The translations under genes and the position numbers were made by a program. The notes under the pieces are model-generated. The model made no database searches, was not told where the DNA came from, and saw only the letters and a program-made list of their open reading frames with translations. A stretch of DNA of 64,000 nt from Glandiceps talaboti (lineage: Eukaryota; Hemichordata; Enteropneusta; Spengelidae), in contig NC_135560.1 in the NCBI RefSeq assembly GCF_964340395.1, positions 19,334,598 to 19,398,597 on the forward strand, in the 5' to 3' direction. Below, in pieces: positions 38,871 to 51,100 of this stretch. Numbering within the stretch: the first letter of the stretch is position 1; every line of letters starts with the position of its first letter.

Positions 38871-40110
38871 CCTGACTGACTCAATTCCAATTTACTTTTC
38901 AGTGTCTCATAATATGCTTTTGATTCTTGTGGACAGAAATTAGCATATTTTACCAATTTGCACAATATTTGCAATCACTCTAGACTAAGGAATTACCCTT
39001 GACAAATGTCGACATTGATTAGTTTTCTATAGCCACTGTGACCCTCTTAATTGTTGTGAATATGAGTCAACACAGCCATAGTAAGCAATGGGCAAAAAAG
39101 CTGACCTCTTTAAATTGCCACAAAGATTGTTCCTCTCCAAACCTACATGTAGGTAACAACAACAACAACAACAACAACAATCCTTTAAAGGCAAAAAAAT
39201 TGAACAAAATGGGAAGAGGACAATTTTTTTTTTCATTTTAAAATGAATAATTCATTTTTTTTTAATTCATGTTTGGTCTTAGCTACAGTGACTTTATTCA
39301 GTACGAATGCTGCATACAAGTATAGTCCATCTAAGTTTGAGTAAAAAAAAGTACAATATATGATATAAAATACTGTACACACTTGACAATCACATACAGC
39401 ATTAGTTTCACATTATCCCTTTAGGGCCTATTAATTTTTGTGTTCTTTTTATATTCATTTCAACTTTTCAATATCATGAAGTGTTTTATACGATTTCTAA
39501 AGAAATTTGCAAAAAAGATGAGGGCATGTATCTAACATTGTTTTAAATTGTAACAGAAAAGAGAAAATTTCAGAAAACCATGTCTTTTTCTATAATTCTC
39601 ATGACATATTCTAGATGCTATATTTGGTGATAGTTTTCGATTTATGAAACTTTTAAATCACACTTATAAAATGTATTAATGAGGTAGACTTCCTCTTGTC
39701 GAGTAGTATACTTCGTTTCATTTCAATGTTGGGGATAGCAGTTCAACAGGAAATCGTTTAAGTCAAACCTTTTGGTTACCCTATTAGTCGTGATTTGCCG
39801 ATTTTATTTTAGTTTCAAATAGTCGATTAAATTAAATATTGTATTTCAAAATTTATAATCTGTCCGAATTTCAACACACCAAGCACTGTTTACGTATTTT
39901 AAACTTTTATCCGTCTACGAGGTAAAAAACAGAATTCAATTTCCAATCGCCGATTTTTATTGTCAGCTTCACTCAAATGTATGTCAGGAGATCACCACGG
40001 TGAAAAAAAAAGCTGACTTGGTTTTCCGTATTCTTCGAATGTCTGGGTCGTAGTACGGGATGAAAGCCAGTGAGTGGGGAACAAATATTCGATAATAACC
40101 TCTGTCTTAC

Positions 40111-40129
40111 CGGTTGTTGTCGCCGACAT
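40111..40129 (-). CDS. Predicted first coding exon of an ARNT-like gene
   Basis: On the minus strand, CAACATGTCGG gives an ATG with A at -3, followed by six codons (M-S-A-T-T-T) and one base before GTAAGACA, a strong donor. It starts a gene running leftward, head to head with Homer. M-(A/S)-A-T-T also begins vertebrate ARNT, the bHLH-PAS dimer partner of AhR and HIF-alpha. The phase (one base over) fits the exon proposed at 31482-31521. The match is short, so the family name rests on all three exons together. Confidence 0.55.
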
Positions 40130-40138
40130 GTTGAATTG

Positions 40139-40369
40139 TTCCACACAAGGTCACTGTGGGTCAGACTCTTCGTCGATGGTTTGGCTGGAAATCAACTCAA
40201 CTTGCTGACACAACTACGTGGTGGATAAAAGTCAGGAATGACAAAGTAGTGTCTGCTAGATCAACTCCAATACTGCCCCGGACTTTCTTCCAAATAATAC
40301 ACAAATCTGCTAGCATATATTTAACCCGTGTAGACGACGATCACGTCTGGTACTCTGTGAAGCTTTTCA
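40139..40369. repeat. Promoter-proximal duplication, copy 1 (231 bp)
   Basis: From TTCCACACAAGG to AAGCTTTTCA, CpG-rich (TCTTCGTCGATGG, GTAGACGACGATCACGTC). It lies ten bases upstream of the predicted minus-strand ATG. Nearly identical to 40591-40819. Confidence 0.95.
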
Positions 40370-40590
40370 GCCACTGTTTATTCTTGGCATACGGAAGTCA
40401 CGAATCACATTCTCGCGAAGTGCGAGACATTATAAGTGATTGAGAGACCCCCTAGCAGGACGATCCTTTGTCAAATAATTATATTACTAGTATATAGCGC
40501 GCACTTTCGTGTAGGGTCTGTGGTTTTACCATAGACAAGAGGAGGGGAAATGCCATTTAGCTGTGGTTTTACCATGGGGAACATTATAAG

Positions 40591-40819
40591 TTCCACACAA
40601 GGTCAATGTGGGTCAGACTCTTCGTCGATGGTTTGGCTGGAAATCAACTCAACTTGCTGACACAACTACGTGGTGGCTAAAGTCAGGAATGACAAAGTAG
40701 TGTCTGCTAGATCAACTCCAATACTGCCCGGACTTTCTTCCAAATAATACACAAATCTGCTAGCATATATTTAATCCGTGTAGACGACGATCACGTCTGG
40801 TACTCTGTGAAGCTTTTCA
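40591..40819. repeat. Promoter-proximal duplication, copy 2 (229 bp)
   Basis: Same orientation as copy 1, with only a handful of substitutions and one-base indels. The ATG and coding exon are not included in this copy. Confidence 0.95.
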
Positions 40820-41070
40820 ATAGTATCACCAACGTCCATGGTTTTTCTATCAACAAATAACACACACAAAAAAAAAAACTTCGATGCGATTGCGAGACTT
40901 ATTTGTCAAAAATAATTTATGATTATCCCAATGTGTAGATAAAATGTGTACATACGAATACATGGTGATTCCAAGAGTTTTATAGGAGAATATGTTCACA
41001 AAATCCTAGCATGCATGGTATTAAAGAATTCATTGAGTTAAATGTTTTGAGATGCACACACACACACACA

Positions 41071-41492
<422 letters not shown>

Positions 41493-41550
41493 ATATATAT
41501 ATATATATATATATACATATATACACATACACACACACACACACACACAC

Positions 41551-41601
<51 letters not shown>

Positions 41602-42439
41602 ACTGGTTGTTTGTACATACTATCTTACAACACATGAGAAAAGATGATTTGAAAATCAACTTTAGAAATTAAGTAAGCTTATAAGTGTACGTATTTGTTA
41701 AACCCGCCCAATGTATTTCCATTTCTAACTTTGGAGTCACGAATAATGAATCGCGCGGGTAAAGCCCCTTAGCATAACCGCTTTCTTCAAGGAACCTGAT
41801 GACAGTAGTTTACGAGGCACCGGTCACGTCGTCCATTTGTAGAAAAAACATTATATTCCAAAGGTCAGGTTAGTTTACGCGTTTGACACAGCGAATTAAT
41901 AGATGCACAAAAACGAAAGAAAATATAAATAATTTTGTAGAGGGCGCTATGTATTTAATCGGACTGTCGCGATTCAAGACTCCCCAAGTATATTATAGGC
42001 AGTTGATAAATTTTCATCATTTCGTCATTTGTAATGGAAAACATAAATTTCATTTACCCAAATAGAATTTCTCTACAAGATCTTTATACACCATGGAAAA
42101 TAATGAGTATTGTTTTGCCTAGGTTTACTTACATATGCATATGCGGCCCAAAATGAACCACTGTTTTCAATCCCTACGCGCATACGCTACATCCGATCCG
42201 AGAGATCGGAGAGTAGTTGTTGATACAGAAGAAATGTAACATCAAATATTAACAATTGGAACGCGTTATCTATTCCATATCTAAAATGCATAAATAACTG
42301 AATTACTTTTAGTCGCTTCTTTATAGTCAAATTTTGGTCGTCAATTGTAATTTTAAGACTTTTTATATAACGATTTGAAGATATTGTCACAAGTTGTGCT
42401 GTTTGCCTGATTGGGGATGTCATTGTAATAACATTTTTT

Positions 42440-42873
42440 GCAATAACATTTACGGAAACCATTTATGGTGTGACTTCAATGTAAGTAGTATGCAAACTAT
42501 AATTGTCTGTCACAACAATGCGTTCCGGAGGCTGATAGGACTTCCAAGTTCTGCCAGTGCATCTAACACGTTTGTCTCCAATTCAGTTAATTCTCTCTCT
42601 GTTTTGAGAAGAAAGGTGGCATTTCGGTTTATGCTACGTCTTTTTGACAGCCAAAATGTTCTGATTAATCGTGTTATTACTTGTGATGTACGGTTCTGTG
42701 GGCTTCAGGCCCACTGGTTGAAGGTTTTTTTTCTTTTAAAATAATACCTTTTGTAATATTTTCTGTTTGTATTTGTCTGTTATGTAAAAATTACGCTGTC
42801 TTGTGGTATATTTTTGTTCTTCTCTGGACCATGGGTCTGTAATAAAGTTTAAATAATAAATAATAATAATAAT
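42440..42873 (+). mobile_element. 5'-truncated non-LTR retrotransposon (3' end)
   Basis: The frame to 42744 encodes HLWCDFNVSSMQTIIVCHNN, AFRRLIGLPSSASASNTF, FRFMLRLFDSQN. This is the C-terminal segment after reverse transcriptase in CR1/Jockey-like LINEs (NNAFR-LLGLP...CSAS-MFV motif). It ends with GGGTCTGTAATAAAGTTTAA and AAT repeats. The rest of the element is absent. Confidence 0.75.
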
Positions 42874-43148
42874 TGCCCTTGAAAAAATATAATTGACCGA
42901 ATCGAAAACAGGGTTGCATAAATTAATATTTGTAAACAAGTACGTTCTGTTATCTATTTTTTAACATAAAACTGCTACAGTTAATATCATCACTGTACTT
43001 TCCGATGGTCTCGGTTATCCAGACTCTTGTCGTTGGGGGCTCACGCTCACGGCACCGCCACCGGACTCAACATTGTCAACACTCTCTCAGCTTACAATGA
43101 TCTCAGACCACTACATGTTTTTACAATCCTAAGGAGTCTATAACCACT

Positions 43149-43160
43149 TGCGCCTGCGCA
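43149..43160. promoter_or_regulatory. Candidate NRF1-type promoter site upstream of Homer
   Basis: TGCGCCTGCGCA contains GCGCMTGCGC, the consensus bound by NRF1, a common factor of CpG-rich animal promoters. It lies about 180 bp upstream of the Homer ATG in a locally CpG-richer patch (about 43010-43260) within AT-rich DNA. Function as a promoter is inferred. Confidence 0.5.
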
Positions 43161-43339
43161 TGAAAATCAACGTTGAAAGAGAAATCGTCGAAGCGGGACG
43201 TACACAATGTTTCTGTGGCAGTAGTAGCGTATTTAGTTGGTCAACCCAGTGCACTCTTAAGATGAGGTTTCCCTACTGTTGACAGATAACCAAGACAAAA
43301 AACACAAAATATTACTATTTATTCGGACAGTGAATCAAA

Positions 43340-43344
43340 ATGGG
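43340..43344 (+). CDS. homer: Homer exon 1 (coding part, ATG plus 2 nt)
   Basis: Only five coding bases, ATGGG, precede the donor GTAAGT at 43345. They join exon 2 to read M-G-E-Q-P, the invariant Homer N terminus. Splitting the second codon here gives the same tiny first coding exon as in vertebrate Homer genes. The 5' end of the transcript is not determinable from sequence. Confidence 0.93.
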
Positions 43345-44025
43345 GTAAGTGGAGAAAGTGATATCTTTGGACGTAACTTTGTTTTGCTTGAATGATAAGT
43401 GGTATGATTGTAGTAACTAACTGTTGATGTGATATGCGATCGGGTTGTATCTACTTACGGTGGTGTTGCGTCCGTAGGGTTGGTTGGCATGAACTTCGAG
43501 ATCGTAAAATGCACATATGAACATGTAGAAGTGGGTTTTCATACTACGAAGTGTTTAGAATAAATATACATATATTTTGTGACCAACGTAGTCCACGTAC
43601 GATATTTTAGATGAGATCTCTCAACTTCAAGGTAGTACACCCAGCAAGTCAATATTTGAACCGAACACAACACTTTTGACCCAGTTGAAAACACTGACTG
43701 TGTGATTGTGTTGACATAAGTCTTGTCGGACTTTAGAAATGTGTAACAATTTTTTTTTAAATTAATGATATTAGGTGCGGTAACTTTGCGGTGTATTTTT
43801 GTCGTCAGACAGGCAAATACAAACTACTTAGTCCCAACACTGTGGTGTCAGTTTAGCCATTGTTCAGTAGTTAATCATCACATGCCTTTGTATTAGTGGT
43901 ATTTCAAACTTGGGTACATCTAACTAAATCCCCACAGGGGGTGGAATTAATTTGAAAGTTACACCTAGTTGCAGCCTAAGAAATGCTTCGACTACAATCC
44001 ATGAATATAATGTGTGTGTGTGTGT

Positions 44026-44087
<62 letters not shown>

Positions 44088-44209
44088 CTGTCTGTCTGTC
44101 TGTCTCTGTATATGTATGTATGTATGTATGTATGTACGTACGTACGTACGTACGTTTGTTTGTTTGTTTGTTGTGTAAACTACATTTTTGTGTCTGTCTG
44201 GAGATGGGT

Positions 44210-44248
<39 letters not shown>

Positions 44249-47200
44249 ATTGTCTGTGTGGAGGGATGGGAGTCAGGGACATTGAAAACATTTACATTTA
44301 GTTTTCTGCCATAGTATTAAAGTGTTACAACAATAACTGCAGTCTATCTAATCAAAATAAATAATGCAATCAGGTGTTCATGGGCATCAAACTGATAATC
44401 ACTCCCCTAGGCCTTGTCACACACTTCAGTAAGATTAATCTTTAGTTATATAGTGATAATTATCAACAACAGTGTACTAATTATAGGTACTCCAAACCTG
44501 TTTATGTCTGTAATTTGCATATCTTGCCAACCATAAACATCTATGTTCCAACTAAATATAAAGTTCAAATATTGGTAGTTTTCCAACTATCTGTGAAATT
44601 CTTATCAGTAAACCTTGTCAAAGAGCAAACATTCCTATCAGTCAAACAACACATATCTCATTCTCATGTATCATTATAAAGTACATTGTAAAAGTTTGGA
44701 CCATGGAATTTGTTGATCAAACATCAGTCTTTTTAACATAGCAATAACAAATTATAACTTGACTGTTATCGTAATAAAAGACAGGGTTTAGTTTATAACA
44801 GTTTGACTGATATTGTAATTTGTTGAACTGCCAAGAAAGATCATTCTTGCAAGCAAGAGTACAATTTTTCTGCTGACGCAATGAACTTGACGATGTGTCT
44901 CAGACGGCGCCATAATAGAGGCTTTGGTTTACTATGATGAGAGAGAACTTTTCATCATAAGGTCAGAATATGGTATAAGATCAACATTGTAGGGTTGGAC
45001 CATTCATTCATTGAATTGTCAGGTGACAATGGATGTGCATGTGTAAATGTTATAGACAATTTCATATATATCTGGGCAAGGTAAATGGTCAGATATTCAA
45101 GTCCTTACTATGTAAACTATATTATGCTCAGCGCATCTCTAATATTCACAAATATATATTATAGTATAATAATAGACAGTAGACTACATTGATATGTAAG
45201 TATATACCGAGTATGTCTGATGAAAATGACTGTTCAATGACTCATACATGCGCAATGACAATTTCTACTCGCAGTCAAAACATTTTGTTACTATAATAAT
45301 GAGTAGAAATTTTCATTGATAAATATATTTTTCTTGTTTGATAAAACTAGATGGGTCCTTTTATATCTAAAAAATGGCTAATTTCTCTTTACAAAAACAA
45401 GTGTTAGTATGACATCGTGGTATATTCAATGATGTCATTTCAAAATATGAGATGTTATATGCAATATCACACCTAAGGTGTCACCTTAAGATGTTATAAA
45501 AATACAAAACGTCATTTCAAAACATAAGAGTGTTATGTATAATATCACACCTAGGGTGAGAAGTTTATGTGCAACAACATCAATTCAAAATAGAAAAGTT
45601 GGTGATGTACAACACCCAACTACAACATGAATAGTGTTTTCATGATTGATGGAATAGATGCTCATTTTATTTCTGCCTTCATAGTCCTGTATGTCGAATC
45701 TTTTCCCTAATCACCATACCAAACAAATTGGCATTCCTGGCATAATACACAGAGTGTATTACTCAATGCAGGAAGTCAACACCAGGAAACTTCAAAGCAT
45801 AGAGGGGGTCATTTATGTCTATGCTTGAATAGACAAAACATGTGTAACCATGCTGTTCTTGTTATTAAAAGTAACCTGTTACTATATTCACCACTTATTC
45901 AAGCAAAATGATGGCAAGTTTTACTATACTACTGTATATATAGGAACGTCTTGGAGACAATTAACTGAAGTTTGTGTTTTAGAATTAAGGAAAAAATGTC
46001 ATCTCTGTCTGTCAACAACAAGAAAGATACAACATGTATCACCATGGAAGGTAACCCATAAGACAAGGTACAGCTTTGTTTGATAAGTGATACATATTAT
46101 GATTGTATTTCAGGGAGCAGCCAATATACACTACACGGGCACACGTCTTCCAGATTGATCCTACCACTAAAAAGAACTGGCTTCCATCCAGCAAGCAAGC
46201 CGTAGCAGTGTCTTATTTCTATGACAGTACCAGGAATTCATATCGGATCATTAGTGTTAATGGTTCAAAGGTAAATAAATGTATGTTGGTGGGGTGGGGT
46301 GGGGAGTAAAGTAATGCAGTACAGTTCTAGGCAGTACGGTACAGTACAGCACAGTAAAGTACAGTACAGTACAGTACAGTACAGTACAGTACAGTACAGT
46401 ACAGTACAGTACAGTACAGTCACAGTACAGTACAGTACAGTACAGTACAGTACAGTACAGTCACAGTACAGTACAGTACAGTACAGTACAGTCACAGTAC
46501 AGTACAGTACAGTACAGTACAGTCACAGTACAGTACAGTACAGTACAGTACAGTCACAGTACAGTACAGTACAGTACAGTACAGTCACAGTACAGTACAG
46601 TACAGTACAGTCACAGTACAGTACAGTCACAGTACAGTACAGTACAGTACAGTACAGTACAGTACAGTACAGTACAGTACAGTACAGTACAGTACAGTAC
46701 AGTACAGTACAGTACAGTACAGTACAATAATTTTATTTGCAGAGTGTGTCCACATATATAGTGACCAATGTGTTAATACATTACAATTGTCAACATGTAT
46801 ATTAATGGTATACACATGTAAAGTGTTTTAAACTAATTACATTTACACATTTATATACTGTGTGTAATGATACATGGTATTACTTCCTTAGATTAAAGGT
46901 TAATTTAAAGTAAACACTGTGTGCTATGGTGATGAGGAATCAGCAATAGCATAGAAGTCATCTACCTTCTAATGAAAAAACGATCAAAAAATGTGTTTTG
47001 GTACACCACAAGAAATTGCTGTGTGTCAGTGGTGCATTACATTGGGACACACTGCCAACCATATTTGTTTTGTCTCGGTTAAAACACTAGTAGATGTAAC
47101 TATAACCTACACTTGTCTTTCAACTGTGTAAAATTTCCACAAAATCTCCAAGGACAATAGTTCATTCATCCATAATCCAGTCGTTCTTCACCAGGGCGAG

Positions 47201-48089
47201 AAAACACTCAAAAATAAATCTTCCTGTTGAATCCTCAGGTGTTGGTTATAATACTAATCAACATTCTCAGAAAAAAACGAAAGGAAAACATTCCAAATCA
47301 ATGATGTTTAGCTTTAGGGTCAGTTTTATAGGGTATGGGGTGTTTTAAAGTTGCAGTTCATACAACTAAGAGCAGAGGAACGGATACATAAGAACTCTCT
47401 GATATAGCAGTGTTTCAAATTTACTGCAGGGAATATTCATAATTTGGACCAGTACAAACTGTTTTCACATCAATATACTATCTGTAGTAAATGTAGAAAA
47501 TTACAGAAATACTAAAGTTAGCCAAAAAATCCTTTATTTGTGTGACCCTGAGTTTTCTGTGTGTCGCTTTGACCATCTACAACTATAATATCTATAGCTT
47601 ATCTCTTAAATTTATGGTTTATATTTTTATAGTTTCCATTTCACACAGCTGTTTCCTTTTTAACAATAATGAACCTGTTATGATTTACAATGACTGATTC
47701 TAATCACGTCATTACTTTTCTTATATTTCCATTTTTTGTGTGTTATTGATTTCCAGGCAATCATTAATAGCACTATCACTCCATTGATGACATTTACCAA
47801 GACAAGTCAGAAATTTGGACAGTGGTCAGATGGTAGGGCCAATACCGTGTATGGCCTAGGATTTGGGTCAGAGGTCGAACTCAACAAGGTCAGTAACAAA
47901 ATATGAGATGCAAATATTAACTCTAAGTAATGGCAAGTACCTCATACTCATGCAGATTCATGGTGTGTTGTTGATGCTGTCACAACAAAATATCACTCAT
48001 TTCATTAAAAAAATACAACTGTGACTTCACAGGATTTTGTTTACATGTAGTATGTTTTTAAATGCCCAGTGTATTTCAGTTTTACTGAT

Positions 48090-48124
<35 letters not shown>

Positions 48125-51100
48125 TATTTATTTTATTTCATATAATTTGTGTCCTATGAGCCAGAGGGCTGGATGTGGCTCTTTTTTTGTAAATTTTATT
48201 CGAGTACTGTATAATTTGATAAGTCCAGAAATGATATCTTAATAAACAAATAAAATAACATAACATAACATAACATAACATAACATAACATAACATAACA
48301 TAACATAACATAACATAACATAACATAACATAACATAACATAACATAACATAACATACTATGTCGTATTGTAATAGATAATCCTTTTATTCAGTGACACT
48401 TGGTTTTGGCTAAATCAGAGAACCAAGACAGCCAGATATTGAATGAGGTGGTGTAGTCTTGTAGTTGTCGAAATAATAATCAGTATTTGAAATATTGTTT
48501 ATGGAAAAAAAGGCTGACAAAAATAGCATTATTAAAAATAGGCATATTACCAACCCAGAACATCAGATTGGTGAACAGGTCTACAGATGTGGAGGAAAGC
48601 TGCCATTTCACTTCACAAAATTGTAGTATTTCAGTTGTTGAAATTTAAATGTTAACACAAAAAAATTTAAGATTGGTACATTTTTAGTTGTACTTACTAA
48701 ATAATTGTAAATGTAAAATTACAGACAGAAATCTCTCCATGTATGAATTCAACCAATGAAAATTCAAGTGAGAGTCAATCGTCCTATATCAGACTACATC
48801 ATTTTTTGGATAATTCACAGTAGTCATCAAAATTTAGATACATGTAGCATTAGGACAGTATCAATTGATGTCTGATAGAAAGACTGACAGTAACGAAATA
48901 CTGGAGGTATTAGTTACAAACAGAGGTCAGTGTACAAAAATAGGCATCAATAACAGTGTAATTTTACCCACATCACTATAGTATAGATGACTTCATTGAC
49001 ACTTGTTGACATCCTGTTTGGAGAACTACTGTTTGATAGACTGATTTGCATGATATTATTTAATTATGTTTATCCTCAAACCAGCCAGTTTTGGAAATTA
49101 ATATGGTATACCAAAATAATTTGTCGTCAGGTTAAATTAATTTTGAACTTTTTTGAGAACAGAAAGAACACAACATAGTATTAGTGTTATAGTATACTGG
49201 GGGAAACCCTGTATTTTACATTATCATTTTGTGTATAAAAAAAAATACTACTTATTAGATATCGTTCCATATATGTGTAATTTCAACCATAGTTTATAAC
49301 TGTAGATTAACATTTCATTAATTTTATTATCATATATATAGTAGTTTTCGTGTGTGGAATTTATGAATAAATAATTTCATATTTGTTGACCGTGTCACCT
49401 GATTCATTTACAATCAACATTAGTAATTGATTAACCACTCCTAAGTGATCTTTACAGTAAAACACTCCATTTTATTTGTTTTTGAGGGATTTAGCTTAGT
49501 ATTGAAATGGCTTTAACAATGTTGAAATATTACAGTTGCTAGGATTATGAATGCAGTAGATACATGTGGCTAGTATACTTACACAAATATCTACCAAGCT
49601 GTTTGTGCCCTGGATAGTAGATGAATATGATGGAATTAGTTTGAGAACCCTGGGTGTTTATGCTAAGTTTATTCAGTATTTAGGGTTTGAGAAACCTGGT
49701 AACAAAGGGAGGGAATTGGTTTGTTTGTTTGTTTGTTTGTTTGTTTGTTTGTTAATTGATTGGTTGTTTGGTAAAATTTACACAACAAAGTTCCAATGTA
49801 TTCATTTGTTTGCTAAGGTTTGACTACCCTGGTAACAAAGGAGGGGGGGGGGGTTAAAATTGTTCACAAGTTCTTGTATTCAGTGTTGTTGCAAAGGTTT
49901 GAGAACCCTTGTGATATAGAGTGGAAAAGTGGTCACTGGTAAAAATTATAGTGTTTCCTCACACCAGTAATGTTGGATTCCCAGATAAAAGTGTGGTTTG
50001 CTTACATAAATTTTACCAACTTACCGCCCAAAACAAATAAATTGAGATTTTACAAGTAAATTTACCAAACATGCCACATTCTCCATATTGAAATTTAATA
50101 ATACCACCCATTCCTGCAACCATAATACATCCATGCTGCAACCAAGGTCATACAGCTTAGTTTGCAATATGTACTTTAGTTTACATGTTAACTTGAAGTG
50201 GCACTTGTGGAGGTCAAGGGTTATTGTGTACATCTGTGTGTAGTAGTACAACCTGGTATTACTTCATAATGATGCCTATTGTACCATGGCCTAGTAACAG
50301 CTGGGGAAAACATACACAAGCTATTGTGTATTATGCAAATTAATAAAAATAAAAACACAAATTGAGAATCTGCAAATGCTTCACTAGTGTATCGGTCATC
50401 TCGAGGTCATCCATGGCTTCTGATCATTAGTCTAGAGGCTATCCATGACTTCAAATCTTTTCTCACATCTAGCTCAATGAGGTGCTGAAATAAAATTTCA
50501 AATTCAAACGAAGCTACCTACAAAGTCATCATGTCTTTGTTTAATACTCAATTACATAAATCTGCCCAAGTACATTTGTCATATCAGGATGCTATTTATA
50601 TACTGTTTACATCATTCTAAACTAGTAACAGATGGGGGTTAATATATACTCATTTGCATGAACAACTTTTGGTTCATAATTTCATGTTGAGCATGACGAG
50701 GTAGAGAGAGATTCAAAGCCACAGATAGCCCTTAGACTTGCGTTTCAGTGATTTAAGGTCTTGCATGTAGTGCCATAGACCCCAATACACGTAGGGTTTA
50801 TGGTACTACTGCCGAGTGGTTAGTAGGATGTTCGACAATCGTGCAAGTTGGCAATGATCATGCGATACTCCGACACATCATTGGATTACATATTATAAGA
50901 CTTAGAGCTAGATTAGAACAGATGACAGTAAACAGTTCTCAACACGTAGCTCACTAGCATGCATTTACAATATAATTATTGGATCAGAATAGGTTTTTTA
51001 CAAATACATGGCACAATGTCTTGGAATATTTTTAGTCAAACTTTGAATGGTAACTTATCAAACGTGAAAAAAAATTTTTTTAATAGTTTGCCTATTAAGA

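Larger units (their letters stand above)
31522..40110 (-). other. Putative intron 1 of the ARNT-like gene (about 8.6 kb)
   Basis: It contains a SINE, LINE tails, minisatellites at 35013, 35490 and 37406, an inverted repeat near 36050 and a CAA microsatellite (39154-39180). No convincing exon seen inside. Confidence 0.5.

Noticed and set aside
46299-46730. A 143-codon frame of YSTVQ repeats.
   Set aside because: It is a translation of the CAGTA array inside Homer intron 2.
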